Of a stretch of DNA of 64,000 nt, positions 8,085 through 17,928 are shown piece after piece. Position numbers and translations under genes: made by a program. Numbering within the stretch: the stretch's first letter is position 1; the number at the start of each line of letters is the position of its first letter. Source of the DNA: Vibrio ostreae. Its GTDB lineage: Bacteria > Pseudomonadota > Gammaproteobacteria > Enterobacterales > Vibrionaceae. The stretch is from assembly GCF_019226825.1 (NCBI RefSeq), contig NZ_CP076643.1, positions 3,038,001 to 3,102,000 of the forward strand. Reading direction: 5' to 3'. The notes beneath the pieces are model-generated. The model worked only from the letters and a program-made list of their open reading frames with translations, did no database searches and was not told where the DNA came from.

Positions 8085-9505
8085 ATATGATGCGATGTCC
8101 CGCAGCGGTCAGTCGCTTTGCCTGGGTGAGATTGCTGGTGGTGAATCTGCTGCGCCTGCTGATCCTGGTGCTGGCTGTGAGCGGTCCGCTGACCGGGCTG
8201 GCGAGCGAGCAGGCGACCAGATCCGCGTCGAATACCATCACAGCTAAGCCCGGTGAAAGCGCCCGGATTTCACTTAATTTTCAGGCGATAGCGCTGCGCA
8301 GTGTGTTGCAGTTACTGGCGGATTATCAGGGGGTCAATCTGGTGGTGTCGGATAGTGTGCAGGGTGAGCTGACGCTGCGCCTGGAGGATGTCACCTGGCA
8401 GCAGGCTCTGAATCTTATCCTGCGACACAGCGGGCTGGAGATGCAACGGGTGGATGGTGTGATGCTGATTGCGCCGCAGGATGAGTTTGCCCGTCAGGCC
8501 CAGCACCACAGGGAGCAGGCGCAGCTCCTGGCACCGCTGCATAGCCAGGTGGTCACGGTGCATTATGCCAGAGCGCAGGACATGGCGGCGATCATTGCGA
8601 CGGACGGTAATTTTGGCCTGCTGTCTGAGCGCGGTTCGCTTAGCGTTGATGAACGCACCAATGCGCTGCTGGTGCGCGATCTGGCACCGAACGTTGCGGA
8701 TATCGCGAGAATGGTCAAAGCGCTCGATGTGCCGGTCAAGCAGGTGCAGATTGAGGCGCGCATTGTCAGCATCAATGAAGGTGATTTGGATGAGCTGGGG
8801 GTACGCTGGGGATTTCATTCTTCCCCCGCGCATGGCCGGATAGGGGCCTCTCTGGAGGAGAATCTGTTTGCCGGCGCAGGCCTGGCGGATGAGTCGGGCG
8901 ATCTGGCACTGGAAGACCGTCTCAACGTCAATCTGGCGGCCACCTCACTGAATGCGTCCACGATTGCGTTTCAGGTGGCGCGCCTTGGCTCTGACACCTT
9001 GCTTGATCTTGAACTGTCGGCTTTGCAGCGTGAGTCGAAAGCGGAAATTATCTCCAGTCCGCGTCTTATCACCACTAATCAACAGCCGGCTTTTATTGAG
9101 CAGGGCACAGAAATTCCGTATCTGGAGTCGTCGTCGAGCGGGGCGACCAGCGTGGCGTTTAAAAAGGCGGTGCTGAGCCTCAAGGTGACCCCGCAGATTA
9201 CGCCGGATAATCGACTGGTGCTGGATTTGAATGTCACTCAGGACCGGCCGGGGGAAGTGGTGCAGACCGGAACTGGTGAAGCGGTTGCCATTAACACTCA
9301 GCGTATCGGTACCCAGGTGCTGGTTAATGACGGTGAAACCGTGGTGCTGGGCGGTATTTTCCAGCACAGTGTCACCCATACGGTGGATAAGGTGCCGCTG
9401 CTGGGGGACTTGCCGTGGCTGGGGGCATTGTTCCGGCGCAGTTACCAGCAAAGTGGTAAAGGTGAGCTGCTGATCTTCGTCACGCCGAAAGTTGTGATTC
9501 AGTAA
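8081..9505 (+). CDS. pilQ: Type IV pilus/competence outer-membrane secretin PilQ (short form)
   Basis: A 474-residue secretin forming the outer-membrane pore for pili and incoming DNA. A signal peptide (about residues 1-42) leads almost directly into the STN/N0 domain (FQAIALRSVLQLLADYQGVNL), then an N1 domain, and the C-terminal beta-barrel region with VLVNDGETVVLGGIF and the secretin signature VPLLGDLPWLGALFR. No clear AMIN domain precedes the STN domain, so it resembles short secretins of the HofQ/ComE type more than long PilQ. The GTG at 8081 overlaps the pilP stop and has GGAG 10 nt upstream; ATGs at 8087 and 8090 are alternatives. Confidence 0.93.
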   Translation: MNMMRCPAAVSRFAWVRLLVVNLLRLLILVLAVSGPLTGLASEQATRSASNTITAKPGESARISLNFQAIALRSVLQLLADYQGVNLVVSDSVQGELTLRLEDVTWQQALNLILRHSGLEMQRVDGVMLIAPQDEFARQAQHHREQAQLLAPLHSQVVTVHYARAQDMAAIIATDGNFGLLSERGSLSVDERTNALLVRDLAPNVADIARMVKALDVPVKQVQIEARIVSINEGDLDELGVRWGFHSSPAHGRIGASLEENLFAGAGLADESGDLALEDRLNVNLAATSLNASTIAFQVARLGSDTLLDLELSALQRESKAEIISSPRLITTNQQPAFIEQGTEIPYLESSSSGATSVAFKKAVLSLKVTPQITPDNRLVLDLNVTQDRPGEVVQTGTGEAVAINTQRIGTQVLVNDGETVVLGGIFQHSVTHTVDKVPLLGDLPWLGALFRRSYQQSGKGELLIFVTPKVVIQ

Positions 9506-9542
9506 CTTACCCGTCAATATTGGTGGTCGGTAAAAATTAAAG

Positions 9543-9571
9543 TTGCATTACTGGCACCATATCTAGATAAT
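9543..9571 (+). promoter_or_regulatory. Candidate sigma-70 promoter for aroK operon
   Basis: TTGCAT (9543-9548) and GATAAT (9566-9571) with a 17-bp spacer, in the 188-bp gap between pilQ and aroK. It would separate the aroK-trpS operon from pilMNOPQ. Confidence 0.4.
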
Positions 9572-9693
9572 TTCGGGTCTTATCACGAAATATCTGTGAG
9601 GAATAGGTGCCACAAGCAATCCTATCGCTGACTTCTGTCCGGCGTAACCTTGTGGCGATGTCATTGAATTAACGTTGTAAATTACTGCTAAAC

Positions 9694-10212
9694 ATGGCTG
9701 AAAAACGCAATATTTTCCTTGTTGGCCCAATGGGCGCTGGCAAAAGCACAATTGGTAGACACCTGGCTCAGCAACTGCATATGGAGTTTGTTGACTCTGA
9801 TACTGTGATTGAAGAGCGCACTGGCGCAGATATCGCATGGGTATTTGATGTCGAAGGTGAAGAGGGCTTCCGTAAACGCGAAGAAGCTGTGATTAATGAT
9901 CTCACTGAGCAGCAAGGTATTGTTCTTGCCACCGGTGGTGGTTCTGTGAAAAGCAAAGAGAACCGCAACCGTCTATCTGCACGTGGCATCGTTGTTTACC
10001 TGGAAACCACCATCGAGAAGCAACTGGCGCGTACCAATCGCGACAAAAAACGTCCGTTGCTGCAGACTGACAACCCTCGCGAAGTCCTGGAAGGCCTGGC
10101 GGGTGATCGTAACCCACTGTATGAAGAGATCGCAGATATTACTGTACGCACTGATGATCAAAGTGCAAAAGTGGTAGCCAACCAGATCGTAAAAATGCTA
10201 GAAGAACATTAA
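9694..10212 (+). CDS. aroK: Shikimate kinase I
   Basis: A 172-residue P-loop kinase that phosphorylates shikimate at the 3-hydroxyl in the aromatic amino acid pathway. The Walker A motif GPMGAGKST is at residues 11-19, the shikimate-binding Asp follows in FVDSD, and ATGGGS marks the substrate loop. Length matches the family. First gene of an aroK-aroB-damX-dam-rpe-gph-trpS cluster like that of E. coli; 27 bp separate it from aroB. Confidence 0.97.
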   Translation: MAEKRNIFLVGPMGAGKSTIGRHLAQQLHMEFVDSDTVIEERTGADIAWVFDVEGEEGFRKREEAVINDLTEQQGIVLATGGGSVKSKENRNRLSARGIVVYLETTIEKQLARTNRDKKRPLLQTDNPREVLEGLAGDRNPLYEEIADITVRTDDQSAKVVANQIVKMLEEH

Positions 10213-10239
10213 GTTGTTCTTTGACGTGGAGTGCATACC

Positions 10240-11325
10240 ATGGAACGGATTACGGTCAGCTTAGATGAACGTAGCTACCCTATCTCTATTGGCGCCGGAT
10301 TGTTCAATGATCCGGCTCTTCTTTGTCTGTCGGCAAAGCAAAAAGTCCTGATTATCACTAACCATACCGTGGCCCCACTGTATGCGGATAAACTGACAGT
10401 GATGCTGGATAGCCTCGGTTGTCAGTCGGCAGTGCTTGAACTACCGGATGGCGAGCAATACAAAACTCTCGACACCTTTAATACCATCATGAGTTATCTG
10501 CTTGAGCACAACTACAGCCGCGATGTGGTGATTGTCGCGCTCGGTGGCGGCGTGATTGGTGATTTGGTTGGATTTGCCTCGGCGTGTTATCAACGCGGAG
10601 TCGACTTCATCCAGGTGCCGACCACACTGTTATCGCAGGTCGATTCATCGGTCGGCGGTAAGACCGCGGTTAACCATCCGCTGGGCAAAAACATGATCGG
10701 TGCTTTCTATCAACCGAAAGCGGTGCTGATTGATACCCAGTGTCTGTCAACGTTGCCGGAGCGTGAGTTTGCGGCCGGGATGGCAGAGGTGATCAAATAC
10801 GGCATCATTTATGATCAGGATTTCTTTGTCTGGCTGGAGCAGAACATGTCTGCGCTCTACGCTCTGGATGAAGAGGCGCTGACCTACGCTATTGCGCGCT
10901 GTTGCCAGATTAAAGCTGAAGTTGTGGCGCAGGATGAGAAAGAAGCGGGTATCCGTGCTCTGCTCAACCTCGGACACACGTTCGGTCACGCGATTGAGGC
11001 TGAGCTCGGCTACGGTAACTGGCTGCACGGTGAAGCGGTCGCTGCAGGCACTGTGATGGCGGCCAAAACCGCTCAGTTACAGGGGCTGATTAGCGAGCCG
11101 GAACTGGAGCGCATCAAAGCTATTCTGCTGCAGGCCAAACTGCCTATCCATACTCCGGACAGCATGTCGTTCGATGATTTCATCAAGCACATGATGCGGG
11201 ATAAAAAAGTATTGGCAGGTGAGCTACGCTTAGTATTACCGACTGGTATTGGTACCTCTGAAGTAGTGAAAGGCGTACCGCAAGCCATCATTCAACAGGC
11301 GATCGATTACTGCCGCACGGTATAA
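10240..11325 (+). CDS. aroB: 3-dehydroquinate synthase
   Basis: A 361-residue cytosolic enzyme converting DAHP to 3-dehydroquinate using NAD and a divalent metal. Visible motifs: ELPDGEQYK, the glycine-rich [30 protein letters not shown], and the metal ligands in [11 protein letters not shown] and LHGEAV. The ATG at 10240 is preferred over the upstream GTG at 10231 because it follows the GTGGAG site at proper distance and gives the normal N-terminus MERITVSL. Confidence 0.97.
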   Translation: MERITVSLDERSYPISIGAGLFNDPALLCLSAKQKVLIITNHTVAPLYADKLTVMLDSLGCQSAVLELPDGEQYKTLDTFNTIMSYLLEHNYSRDVVIVALGGGVIGDLVGFASACYQRGVDFIQVPTTLLSQVDSSVGGKTAVNHPLGKNMIGAFYQPKAVLIDTQCLSTLPEREFAAGMAEVIKYGIIYDQDFFVWLEQNMSALYALDEEALTYAIARCCQIKAEVVAQDEKEAGIRALLNLGHTFGHAIEAELGYGNWLHGEAVAAGTVMAAKTAQLQGLISEPELERIKAILLQAKLPIHTPDSMSFDDFIKHMMRDKKVLAGELRLVLPTGIGTSEVVKGVPQAIIQQAIDYCRTV

Positions 11326-11371
11326 ACCTGTCTCGGGCTGCAGTCATCCCGTCTTATCACTAGGATAAGTC

Positions 11372-12859
11372 ATGAGTTTGGCACATGAGTTGACACTGGA
11401 TTCTCAGGTGGAGTTGCTGGAACGCTTGCAGCTCCTGACCCGGTATAGTTCCAATTTTGTCAATGTCGCCGGAAGCAAAGGCGCCGGAAAATCCTGGCTT
11501 GCCCAACGTTTTCTGGAGCACTGGGCTGAGGATAAAAATCAGTCTTTGCTGATGTGCCATCCTAATCAGGATGACGAGCAGCGCCGTACCACCATTCTCA
11601 ATCAGCTGGTTTCTGACCCGCTGTTTAACCCCAAAGATTCCCTCAGCGATAGCTTCTCTGCTCTGTTTGCCGACAGCAGCTGTGATGTTGTGATTGTGGT
11701 CGACGATGCCCACTTGTTGTCAGACGTCCTGCTGTCAGAGCTATGGATGTGGCTGCTTGAAGCGCAAAGCCATCCGTTATGGCGTGTTAATGTGGTGCTG
11801 TTTTCACTGCCAAGTCGTCTGGATACCTTACTGACCCGGCTCAGCTATGGTCAGGAGTTAAAACCGGTCGATCTGGAAATTGAGTCGCTTTCACAACCTG
11901 AGGCGGACAGACTGTTTGAACAGCGTGTTATGCGTTATGTTGATGATGACAGGGAACGCCAGGTTCGTCAGGCGTTTAAAAAGGTCAAGCGGTTACCGGG
12001 AGACATTATGGCGCTCGCAGAGCAGAAGATGGAAAAACGCATCGTGATTCGTTCAATCATAGGTTCACCTCTCAATATCGCCTTGCTGGTGATTTTACTG
12101 CTGTTGTTGATCGGTGGTGGTTACTGGTGGATGTGGTCGCAGCCGTCCGCAGATGAGACTGCGCAGCAACTAACACAAGGGATTGAACAGACGGCAATTC
12201 CAACCCTGGAATCAAATGAGCAGGTGCGGATGGACGATGTGGCCGCCGAGGCTGCCGATAACCGAACCCGGGCCGATGATGATTCATCAGCCCTGCCGCC
12301 GGCGGTGATCGAATCGAGCGAAGGGGTGGGCAAGGCTGATGGTGATCAGCAGCGCGTCGTGATTACGTCTGATGTGGTCGATGCGCTGCTGGATGACAAA
12401 GCGGCAGTGCCAGCCCAATCTCAGTCTCAACCGCAAGCCAGCGCCGACGCGGCACCGCAAAACAGCGCTGCAGCGGCTGAAAGCGAAACGAACGACCAGG
12501 CTGCTGGCGCTGAAAATAGTGCCGCCGAGGCCGGTCAGAGCGATAGGCCGGTGCGTTTTTCATTCGGGCGGGACGAGCTTAATGCCATGTCGCCACGCAG
12601 CTACACCTTGCAACTGGCTGCGGTGAACTCATTGCCGGAAGTGCAGCGTTTTATCGACCAGTATCAATTACAGGGCGAGGTGAATGTGTATCCGACGGTG
12701 CGTAATGACACCGAATGGTACATTATCACGTACCGCAACTATGCGACGATTCAGCTGGCGCGTGATGCGGTTGAGACTCTGCCGCAGCCGCTGCAGTCAC
12801 TCGGCCCGTGGGCTAAGTCACTCAGCCAGGTACAACGCGAGATTGCCCGCGGTCAGTAA
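11372..12859 (+). CDS. damX: SPOR-domain cell-division protein DamX with AAA-type N-terminus
   Basis: A 495-residue bitopic protein. The cytoplasmic part has an AAA/ExeA-like ATPase fold with GSKGAGKS (residues 34-41) and a VIVVDDAH Walker B. One membrane helix lies at about residues 231-252, followed by a long Ala/Gln/Ser-rich acidic linker and a C-terminal SPOR domain (SYTLQLAAVNSLPEVQRF...), which binds denuded septal glycan. Known DamX proteins act in cell division. Located between aroB and dam as in E. coli. Confidence 0.92.
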   Translation: MSLAHELTLDSQVELLERLQLLTRYSSNFVNVAGSKGAGKSWLAQRFLEHWAEDKNQSLLMCHPNQDDEQRRTTILNQLVSDPLFNPKDSLSDSFSALFADSSCDVVIVVDDAHLLSDVLLSELWMWLLEAQSHPLWRVNVVLFSLPSRLDTLLTRLSYGQELKPVDLEIESLSQPEADRLFEQRVMRYVDDDRERQVRQAFKKVKRLPGDIMALAEQKMEKRIVIRSIIGSPLNIALLVILLLLLIGGGYWWMWSQPSADETAQQLTQGIEQTAIPTLESNEQVRMDDVAAEAADNRTRADDDSSALPPAVIESSEGVGKADGDQQRVVITSDVVDALLDDKAAVPAQSQSQPQASADAAPQNSAAAAESETNDQAAGAENSAAEAGQSDRPVRFSFGRDELNAMSPRSYTLQLAAVNSLPEVQRFIDQYQLQGEVNVYPTVRNDTEWYIITYRNYATIQLARDAVETLPQPLQSLGPWAKSLSQVQREIARGQ

Positions 12860-12973
12860 AAGGCACACATTCTCGGGCTATTCGCGTCTTACGGCGCCAA
12901 TTACGTTGGGTCTGACCTGAAAATATGTTACATTCCGCAGCCTTATTTTTTCGGTGATTGATTAGAGCAGTAG

Positions 12974-13813
12974 ATGAAGAAGCAGCGTGCCTTTCTGAAA
13001 TGGGCTGGAGGAAAATTTAGCCTGGTTGAAGACATTCAACGTCACCTGCCGCCAGCGGAGCAGCTGGTTGAACCGTTTGTCGGTGCAGGATCTATTTTTC
13101 TCAATACCGAGTTTGAACGCTACCTGCTGGCGGACATTAATCCGGATCTGATCAACCTGTACAACCTGCTCAAGCAGAGTCCACAGCAATATATCGATGA
13201 AGCACGGCGCTGGTTCGTGGCCGATAACAATCGCAAAGATGCGTATTTGTCTATCCGGGCCGAATTCAATCAGAGCGATGATGTGATGTACCGTTCGCTG
13301 GCGTTTCTGTACATGAACCGTTTCGGTTTTAACGGCTTGTGCCGTTACAACAAGAAAGGTGGCTTTAACGTGCCGTTCGGTTCGTACAAAAAACCGTATT
13401 TTCCGCACGCCGAGCTGGAATTTTTTGCCGAGAAAGCCCAGCGAGCGACCTTTGTCTGTACCAGCTATGTCGACACCTTTGCCCGCGCGGATGAGAACAG
13501 TGTGGTCTATTGTGATCCGCCGTACGCACCGCTCTCCAACACCGCCAACTTTACCTCCTATGCCGGTAACGGCTTCTCTCTTGATGATCAGGCGGCGCTG
13601 GCTGACGTGGCGGAAAAAACCGCTTCTGAACGCGGTATCCCGGTGCTGATTTCCAACCACGATACCATCCTGACCCGCCGGCTGTATCACGGCGCGCAGC
13701 TCAATGTGGTGAAGGTCAAACGTACCATTAGCCGCAACGGAGCCGGGCGTAATAAAGTCGATGAGCTGCTGGCGCTGTTTAATCCGCGTGCGCTGAGTGC
13801 CGCCCGCGACTGA
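12974..13813 (+). CDS. dam: DNA adenine methylase Dam (GATC)
   Basis: A 279-residue N6-adenine methyltransferase acting on GATC. Motifs: FLKWAGGK at residues 7-14 (SAM site), EPFVGAGSIF at 33-42, and the catalytic DPPY at 181-184; NGLCRYNKKGGFNVPFG is the DNA-contacting hairpin region. Size equals the E. coli enzyme. Dam is essential in Vibrio because chromosome 2 initiation needs methylated sites. In the aroKB-trpS cluster; a 113-bp gap with a TAGAAT box precedes rpe, so an internal promoter is possible. Confidence 0.97.
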   Translation: MKKQRAFLKWAGGKFSLVEDIQRHLPPAEQLVEPFVGAGSIFLNTEFERYLLADINPDLINLYNLLKQSPQQYIDEARRWFVADNNRKDAYLSIRAEFNQSDDVMYRSLAFLYMNRFGFNGLCRYNKKGGFNVPFGSYKKPYFPHAELEFFAEKAQRATFVCTSYVDTFARADENSVVYCDPPYAPLSNTANFTSYAGNGFSLDDQAALADVAEKTASERGIPVLISNHDTILTRRLYHGAQLNVVKVKRTISRNGAGRNKVDELLALFNPRALSAARD

Positions 13814-13926
13814 AAGATCCTGCCGCTATCTGACGATCCTTGCCTTGCTGCTAGGATCTCGCCGCTCGCTTAGGTAGAATGCGAACATAAACTGTTCATC
13901 GTATTCCATCGCCTAAGAGGTCAGGT

Positions 13927-14598
13927 ATGAAAGATTTTCTCATTGCGCCATCCATTCTCTCCGCTGATTTTGCCCGTCTCGGAGAAGACGTCGAACGTGT
14001 ACTTGCGGCCGGTGCCGACGTCGTTCACTTCGATGTGATGGACAATCACTACGTACCTAACCTGACGTTCGGTGCGCCAATCTGTAAAGCGCTGCGCGAC
14101 TACGGCATCACCGCTCCGATTGATGTGCATCTGATGGTTAAGCCGGTCGATCGCATCATTCCCGATTTTGCCAAAGCCGGTGCGTCGATGATCACTTTCC
14201 ATGTTGAAGCGTCTGAACACGTTGACCGTACCCTGCAACTGATTAAAGAGCATGGCTGTAAAGCCGGTGTCGTGCTTAACCCGGCCACCTCTCTCAGCCA
14301 TCTGGATTACCTCATGGACAAAGTGGACATGATTCTGCTGATGTCAGTGAATCCGGGTTTTGGCGGTCAGTCCTTCATTGCGCATACCCTGGATAAACTG
14401 CGTGCAGTACGCAAGCTTATCGATGCCAGCGGGCGCGATATCCGGCTTGAAATCGACGGCGGAGTCAAAGTGGACAACATTCGCGAAATCGCCGCCGCCG
14501 GTGCCGATATGTTCGTCGCCGGTTCGGCGATTTTTGGCCAGCCGGATTATCAGGCAGTGATTGCCGAAATGCGCGCTGAACTGGCCCGGGTTGAATAA
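13927..14598 (+). CDS. rpe: Ribulose-phosphate 3-epimerase
   Basis: A 223-residue TIM-barrel metalloenzyme of the pentose phosphate pathway. Family motifs include [15 protein letters not shown] at the N-terminus, [16 protein letters not shown] and VHLMV (metal ligands), [12 protein letters not shown] (phosphate loop) and [10 protein letters not shown]. Start MKDFLIAPS follows a strong GAGGTC site. Immediately upstream of gph. Confidence 0.97.
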   Translation: MKDFLIAPSILSADFARLGEDVERVLAAGADVVHFDVMDNHYVPNLTFGAPICKALRDYGITAPIDVHLMVKPVDRIIPDFAKAGASMITFHVEASEHVDRTLQLIKEHGCKAGVVLNPATSLSHLDYLMDKVDMILLMSVNPGFGGQSFIAHTLDKLRAVRKLIDASGRDIRLEIDGGVKVDNIREIAAAGADMFVAGSAIFGQPDYQAVIAEMRAELARVE

Positions 14599-14663
14599 CC
14601 GACTTGGTCACCATGATTACTCTTAATCAGCCTCATGATTATAACCAGCCTAGGAAGAATATT

Positions 14664-15344
14664 TTGAACCAGATTAAACTGATTGCTTTTGATCTCGACG
14701 GTACTTTGCTCGACAGTGTGCCGGATCTTGCGGTTGCGGCTGACCAGGCCGTGCGTGCTTTGGGTTACCCTGGCGTGTCTGAACTGCAGGTGCGCGATTA
14801 CGTCGGTAATGGCGCCGATGTGCTGATTGGCCGCGCGCTGAGCCAGAGCCTGACTATAGATCCAGAGCTGAGCGCCGCAACCCGCAACCAGGCGCGCGCT
14901 CTGTTTGACGACTTCTATGAGCAGACCGGCCACAAGCTGAGCCATCTGTACGCGAATGTCAAACAGACGCTGAGCGAGCTGCATGATGCCGGTTTCACCC
15001 TGGCAGTGGTGACCAATAAACCGTCTAAGTTTGTGCCGCATATCCTCGAGCAACATGGCATCGACGGCTTTTTCAGCGATGTGATCGGTGGTGATACCTT
15101 CCCGCATAAAAAACCGGATCCGATGGCACTCAACTGGCTGCTGGAAAAACATCAGCTCAGTGCAGCGCAGATGCTGATGGTCGGCGATTCCAAAAATGAC
15201 ATTCTGGCGGCTAAAAATGCCGGCTGCGCGTCGTTTGGTCTGACTTATGGCTACAACCATGGTGAGCCGATTGCCAATGCTGGTCCGGATGTGGTCGCGG
15301 ATAACATTGCCGAACTGCTGGAACTCCTGGCGGTTTGCGCCTAA
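14664..15344 (+). CDS. gph: Phosphoglycolate phosphatase, TTG start
   Basis: A 226-residue HAD-superfamily phosphatase that removes 2-phosphoglycolate formed during DNA repair. The nucleophile motif DLDGTLLDS begins at D10, VVTNKPS is motif II, and VGDSKNDILAAKNAG is motif IV. The start deserves attention: the first in-frame ATG and GTG (14604-14613) add about 20 residues unlike the family, while the TTG at 14664 is preceded by AGGAAGA at an ideal distance and gives the expected N-terminus MNQIKLIAFDLDG and the expected length. Between rpe and trpS. Confidence 0.93.
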   Translation: MNQIKLIAFDLDGTLLDSVPDLAVAADQAVRALGYPGVSELQVRDYVGNGADVLIGRALSQSLTIDPELSAATRNQARALFDDFYEQTGHKLSHLYANVKQTLSELHDAGFTLAVVTNKPSKFVPHILEQHGIDGFFSDVIGGDTFPHKKPDPMALNWLLEKHQLSAAQMLMVGDSKNDILAAKNAGCASFGLTYGYNHGEPIANAGPDVVADNIAELLELLAVCA

Positions 15345-15410
15345 AGTTGGCAATCTTCTCTGGCAAAATACTCGTTAATGAGTACACTGCTGAATTACTG
15401 TTTTCGAATT

Positions 15411-15441
15411 AACACCCGCCCGCTCTAGCCTGGCGGGTGTT
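15411..15441 (+). terminator. Hairpin between gph and trpS (weak terminator or processing site)
   Basis: Perfect 10-bp stem aacacccgcc/ggcgggtgtt with an 11-nt loop, but followed by only a short TATT, so termination may be partial. A trpS promoter could lie just after. Confidence 0.45.
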
Positions 15442-15494
15442 ATTACAGATTTGTTCTGTCTTATCTCATTTTAAGTAACAAGGAAATCATTCTC

Positions 15495-16511
15495 ATGAGC
15501 AAACCCATCGTATTGAGTGGTGTTCAACCGTCAGGTGAACTTAGTATCGGTAACTACCTGGGTGCTCTACGTCAGTGGCAACAAATGCAGGACGATTATG
15601 ATTGTCAGTACTGTGTGGTGGATCTGCACGCGATTACGGTTCGTCAGGATCCTAAAGCGCTGCATGAAGCGACCCTGGACGCGCTGGCAATTTGTCTGGC
15701 GGTTGGCGTTGATCCGCAAAAGAGCACGCTGTTTGTCCAGTCACATGTACCGGAGCATGCTCAATTGGGTTGGGTGCTGAACTGTTACACGCAAATGGGT
15801 GAACTGAACCGCATGACTCAGTTCAAAGATAAGTCAGCCCGTTACGCCAATGATGTTAACGTGGGTCTGTACGATTACCCGGTTTTGATGGCGGCCGATA
15901 TTCTGCTGTACGGTGCCCACCAGGTACCGGTTGGCAGCGACCAGAAACAGCATCTGGAACTGGCGCGTGATATCGCGACTCGTTTCAATAACATCTACAG
16001 CCCGGATGCGCCAATCTTCACCGTACCAGAGCCGTATATTCCGGAAGTGAATGCGCGCGTAATGAGTCTGCAGGATGCGACTAAGAAGATGTCGAAATCC
16101 GACGACAACCGTAAGAACGTGATCACCCTGCTGGAAGAGCCGAAGTCGATCATCAAGAAGATTAACAAAGCGCAAACGGATACCGATACACCGCCACGCA
16201 TTGCTTATGATGCGCAGAATAAAGCGGGCATTGCGAACCTGATGGGCCTGTATGCAGCAGCGACCGGTAAGACATTTGCCGAGATCGAAGCCGAGTACGC
16301 CGGGGTGGAAATGTACGGCCCGTTTAAGAAAGATGTCGGCGAAGCGCTGGTGGCCATGCTGGAACCTGTGCAAGCAGAGTACCACCGTGTGCGTGCGGAC
16401 CGCGCATTCCTGGACAGTGTGATGCGAGATGGTGCCGAGAAAGCCTCTGCCCGTGCTTACGAAACCCTGAAACAGGTTTACCAAGCGGTCGGCTTTGTTG
16501 CTCGTCCGTAA
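15495..16511 (+). CDS. trpS: Tryptophanyl-tRNA synthetase
   Basis: A 338-residue class I aminoacyl-tRNA synthetase that charges tRNA-Trp. The HIGH-type motif is [12 protein letters not shown] (about residues 12-23) and the KMSKS motif stands at 198-202, just after QDATK. Length and the LSGVQPSG opening are typical. Last gene of the aroKB-trpS cluster, closed by a strong terminator. Confidence 0.97.
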   Translation: MSKPIVLSGVQPSGELSIGNYLGALRQWQQMQDDYDCQYCVVDLHAITVRQDPKALHEATLDALAICLAVGVDPQKSTLFVQSHVPEHAQLGWVLNCYTQMGELNRMTQFKDKSARYANDVNVGLYDYPVLMAADILLYGAHQVPVGSDQKQHLELARDIATRFNNIYSPDAPIFTVPEPYIPEVNARVMSLQDATKKMSKSDDNRKNVITLLEEPKSIIKKINKAQTDTDTPPRIAYDAQNKAGIANLMGLYAAATGKTFAEIEAEYAGVEMYGPFKKDVGEALVAMLEPVQAEYHRVRADRAFLDSVMRDGAEKASARAYETLKQVYQAVGFVARP

Positions 16512-16531
16512 GCGCGAATGCATGAGTTATC

Positions 16532-16559
16532 AGCCCTGGCTTCGGCCGGGGCTTTTTTT
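16532..16559 (+). terminator. Rho-independent terminator after trpS
   Basis: A 9-bp stem (one wobble) capped by a TTCG tetraloop, followed by T7. Confidence 0.9.
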
Positions 16560-16928
16560 GTTCCGCGTCAGGTAGGTCAGGAGAACGCAGGTTGAGACAG
16601 CGGCGGCCTGACGAAAAACCCGTGTAATCAAGGCTTAATCTAAGCGTCATCTCAATTGTTACTCGCTCTGTTTAAAATGCATGTATCCGGCCGGTTGTCC
16701 GCATTCGCCGTACGGCAAAGGTCGCTGTCAGGCGCCACGCTGAGCCGATAAAGCGCAGCATAGGTGATTGAGGGGGCTTAGGTCCCCTTATTTATGGCAG
16801 CTCGACGCCGGTGAGCGGCATGGCGCAGACAAAAACAGTCATGATTAGCGGCAAAACGCTTTTATTGATTGAATCCGCATCGGGGATTTGTAGAATGCGG
16901 GGGTTGTTCTCTAACCTGTAACACCACT
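16560..16928. other. Intergenic region trpS-pabA
   Basis: About 370 bp with no supportable gene. It contains a short G5/C4 hairpin near 16769-16792 and a TAGAAT box at 16891 close to the pabA start, which may be the -10 element of pabA; no -35 box at a normal distance is clear. Nothing else recognised. Confidence 0.4.
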
Positions 16929-17507
16929 ATGCTTCTGATTATCGATAACTATGATTCGTTCACCTATAACTTGTACCAGTACTTTTGCGAACTGGGCGCA
17001 AAGGTTGAGGTGGTGCGTAACGATGAGATCTCGCTCGAACAGATTGAAGCAATGGCGCCAAGCCATCTGGTGATTTCGCCCGGGCCGTGTACGCCCAATG
17101 AAGCCGGTATTTCACTGGCGGCGATTGCGCATTTTGCCGGCAAGCTGCCGATGCTTGGCGTGTGTCTGGGCCATCAGGCGATTGCACAGGTATTTGGTGG
17201 TGAAGTGGTGCGTGCCCGTCAGGTGATGCATGGTAAAACCTCACCGATCCGACATACCGGACGCAGTGTATTCGCTGGTCTGAACAATCCGCTCACTGTG
17301 ACCCGCTATCACTCGCTGGTGGTCAAAAACGGTACTTTGCCGGATTGTTTTGAGCTGACCGCCTGGACTGAACTGGCCGATGGCAGCGTGGATGAGATCA
17401 TGGGCTATCAGCACAAAACCCTGCCGATTGACGCGGTGCAGTTTCACCCGGAATCGATTAAAACCGAACAAGGCCACGAGTTGCTGGCGAATTTCCTCAA
17501 GCGCTGA
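16929..17507 (+). CDS. pabA: Aminodeoxychorismate/anthranilate synthase glutamine amidotransferase component
   Basis: A 192-residue class I glutamine amidotransferase that supplies ammonia to PabB (p-aminobenzoate, folate) or Trp[16 protein letters not shown] is the family start; [11 protein letters not shown] is the oxyanion region, the catalytic Cys is in [10 protein letters not shown], and the His-Glu pair is in VQFHPESI. The upstream in-frame GTG-type extension to 16869 is rejected since it adds an unrelated Cys-rich leader. The location before argD matches the Vibrio pabA-argD order, so pabA is preferred over trpG. Confidence 0.9.
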   Translation: MLLIIDNYDSFTYNLYQYFCELGAKVEVVRNDEISLEQIEAMAPSHLVISPGPCTPNEAGISLAAIAHFAGKLPMLGVCLGHQAIAQVFGGEVVRARQVMHGKTSPIRHTGRSVFAGLNNPLTVTRYHSLVVKNGTLPDCFELTAWTELADGSVDEIMGYQHKTLPIDAVQFHPESIKTEQGHELLANFLKR

Positions 17508-17734
17508 GCGCGCAAATCTTTCTTTTTCCTCTCAGCCTGGCGGTATATCCGGCGGGCTGATTCCTGATCGCGATCACTTTTCTTAACATTTTCGTCATTA
17601 AATTTACCTTTTTTCTGTGTTGAAAATTTATGCGCCGCACATCCTGCCAATGCCTTGCCAGCGCTGATGGATACAGGGCTCAAATGAGGTTTTTTCGCTC
17701 ATTGTTAAAAAGTGCTTCATAAAAGAGTTTACAT

Positions 17735-17818
17735 GGTGCATAAATAATCATGAGTGGTGAGGATTGTGAGCTTAAATGCTAAGCTGAAAGAATAATTCAC
17801 TATTGAATTGGTTAATAT
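17735..17818 (+). promoter_or_regulatory. Candidate ArgR (ARG box) operators upstream of argD
   Basis: Three degenerate ARG-box-like 18-mers in the 421-bp gap before argD: TGCATAAATAATCA at 17737-17750, TGAAAGAATAATTCA at 17785-17799 and TTGAATTGGTTAATA from 17803. The last two are adjacent, as in known tandem ARG boxes, and overlap the candidate -35 box at 17803. Repression by ArgR is inferred. Confidence 0.4.
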
Positions 17819-17832
17819 TTTGTAAATACAAT
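17803..17832 (+). promoter_or_regulatory. Candidate argD/ast operon promoter
   Basis: TTGAAT (17803-17808), 18-bp spacer, TACAAT (17827-17832). The -35 box lies inside the second candidate ARG box, a layout expected for ArgR control. The leader to the argD ATG is about 90 nt. Confidence 0.45.
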
Positions 17833-17928
17833 GCTGCATCTGCTTAAACGCAACACAAAATCTTATGAGTAAGGTTTTGCGAAGGAGAGCCTTTTTGCCA
17901 GGCATGCGGTATTGATAAGGAATGGGTA

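Noticed and set aside
12962..13690. 242-codon open frame antisense to dam
   Set aside because: Long but fully inside dam on the opposite strand, without family features; typical shadow frame in a GC-rich gene.
16769..16792. ggggg/cccc hairpin upstream of pabA as a terminator or riboswitch
   Set aside because: Short stem, irregular, no T run, no resemblance to a known riboswitch core.
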